Assembly: GCA_002440765.1 (NCBI GenBank)
Contig: DJVC01000033.1
Span: forward strand, 1 to 33,430
Origin: a bacterium UBP3_UBA6266
Lineage (GTDB): Bacteria; Auribacterota; UBA6266
Direction of reading: 5' to 3'
DNA length: 33,430 nt
In this document: positions 32,644 to 33,430 of the stretch, one piece after another
Position numbering within the stretch: the first letter of the stretch is position 1
Layout: every line of letters starts with the position of its first letter
Notes under the pieces: generated by a model
The model's input: the letters and a program-made list of their open reading frames with translations, nothing else
Told to the model about the DNA's origin: nothing
Databases searched by the model: none
Translations under genes and position numbers: made by a program

Positions 32644-33430
32644 AAAATATTTTTCTTCCTAATCATTTCAAGATTGCTTATCGCTTTTTTTGCTTTCTTT
32701 CCGAATACAATATTCGCTTGAGCCGCTGATATTTCTCCTTTGGGCCTCAATTCACGGACATTATTACCATTGAATATTTCTCCTTTGCAAATATCCCTTG
32801 CCGCATAAAAAGCTCTTCTGGCTTTTTTTAGCCTTCTTTTTTCTGAGCGGTTTATTATCTTATATGGTTTACCGATAGCCTGTTGAACATTGCCGGCTGA
32901 AATCACCATGCTCCTGAACTCATCGGGTTCCATCGAATGCAAATGGTCAGGACCCTTTCGATGCCTGTTATCAGTAAAATGCTTTTCTATAACTGAAGCG
33001 CCGTAAGTAACAGCCGCAACAGCTACTTCCGTCCCGAGCGTATGATCCGACAAACCGAAAGGAACTTTAAACTTTTCACCCAATACAGGCATAAAAGACA
33101 AGTTAACCTCATCATAATCGCACGGGTAGTTTACTATCGCATGGAGCAGTATAATCTTTCTATTCCCGGTTGTTTTCAATATCCTTACTGCATTTTTTAT
33201 CTCATTAATATCAGCCCCTCCTGTAGAAATGATAACGGGTTTTCCCGTTTTCCCGATTTTTTCGATAAGGCGGTAAAAAGTTATATCACTTGAAGCAATT
33301 TTATAGAATGCAACATTTAAATCTTCAAGGTAATCTACCGTTTCAAGGTCAAAAGGAGTAGTTAAAAACAGCAAACCTTTTTTCTCGCTGTACTTTTTTA
33401 ATATGCCGTTCCAGGCCATAGGGAACTGAT
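32640..33430 (-). CDS. neuB: NeuB-type nonulosonic (sialic-acid-like) acid synthase, 5' end outside window
   Basis: About 263 residues are visible of roughly 340-350 usual. The frame is open to the right edge, with codons for Gln-Phe-Pro before the Met at 33419, so that Met is internal. GLLFLTTPFD, YKIASSDITFYRLIEKI, PVIISTGGADINEI, LLHAIVNYPCDYDEVNL, PFGLSDHTLGTEVAVAAVTYGASVIEKHFTDNR and GPDHLHSMEPDEF are the successive TIM-barrel motifs of NeuB/PseI/LegI synthases. The C-terminal SAF/antifreeze-like domain follows (FYAARDICKGEIFNGNNVRELRP). The enzyme condenses PEP with an N-acetylated hexosamine to a nine-carbon acid. Whether the product is sialic, legionaminic or pseudaminic cannot be told. 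It is coupled to the ATP-grasp gene by ATGA. Confidence 0.9.
   Translation of the reverse strand, partial: QFPMAWNGILKKYSEKKGLLFLTTPFDLETVDYLEDLNVAFYKIASSDITFYRLIEKIGKTGKPVIISTGGADINEIKNAVRILKTTGNRKIILLHAIVNYPCDYDEVNLSFMPVLGEKFKVPFGLSDHTLGTEVAVAAVTYGASVIEKHFTDNRHRKGPDHLHSMEPDEFRSMVISAGNVQQAIGKPYKIINRSEKRRLKKARRAFYAARDICKGEIFNGNNVRELRPKGEISAAQANIVFGKKAKKAISNLEMIRKKNIL

Overview
The window is one long surface-glycan gene cluster. Every convincing gene lies on the minus strand, so transcription runs from the right edge (33430) to the left edge (1). Two GT9 heptosyltransferase-type genes, LPS-kinase-like domains and a WaaE-like transferase point to a Gram-negative outer membrane. Base composition looks moderate (about 40-45% GC by eye). 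The packing of Dpm1-like GT2, GT-C, YfhO-type and B12/radical-SAM genes, together with AT-rich degenerate intergenic tracts, resembles genomes of uncultured phyla such as Omnitrophota. That placement is an impression, not a demonstration.

Right block (33430-27516), six genes in one tightly coupled run: a NeuB-type nonulosonate synthase (5' end outside the window), an ATP-grasp ligase, a cysteate synthase, sulfopyruvate decarboxylase alpha and beta subunits (ComD, ComE), and an aldehyde dehydrogenase. Four of the five junctions are overlaps and the fifth gap is 17 bp. By family knowledge, the last four make O-phosphoserine + sulfite -> L-cysteate -> (transamination) -> sulfopyruvate -> sulfoacetaldehyde -> sulfoacetate. 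This chemistry is known from coenzyme M synthesis in methanogens, but here it sits between neuB and a polysaccharide flippase. My main inference is that the cell makes a C2/C3 sulfonate to decorate a surface sugar, with the ATP-grasp enzyme as a candidate amide-forming ligase. This is the best candidate for an undescribed system in the window.

Middle block (27356-18787): a Wzx/MOP-type flippase, three Dpm1/ALG5-like polyprenyl-phosphate glycosyltransferases, a GT39-type GT-C membrane transferase, an alpha/alpha-toroid (heparinase-like) protein and an LPG-synthase-TM/AglD-type membrane protein. The 283-bp gap at 22141-22423 holds a foldback element of about 110 bp.

Spacer block (18786-17596): an exported protein of unknown function with palindromes upstream, a 33-residue very basic ORF with a perfect AGGAGG, a large inverted repeat over its 3' end, and an extended -10 promoter for the next operon.

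Left block (17595-1), apparently one operon of at least 17.5 kb: a B12-type radical SAM protein, a YfhO-type protein, a GT-C-like membrane protein, a CDP-alcohol phosphotransferase homologue with an altered active site, WecB, then GT2, WaaE-like GT2, GT4, GT9, GT4, GT4, a WcaJ-type initiating phosphoglycosyltransferase, GT2, a protein with two kinase domains, and the first 18 codons of another GT9 gene.

Together: the WcaJ-type enzyme starts repeat units on undecaprenyl phosphate, soluble GTs extend them, the flippase exports them, and GT-C enzymes may add sugars outside from polyprenyl-phosphate donors. NeuB and the sulfonate genes supply acidic building blocks. No clear Wzy polymerase, ligase or export channel is visible. 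No tRNA, rRNA, CRISPR array or transposase gene was seen.
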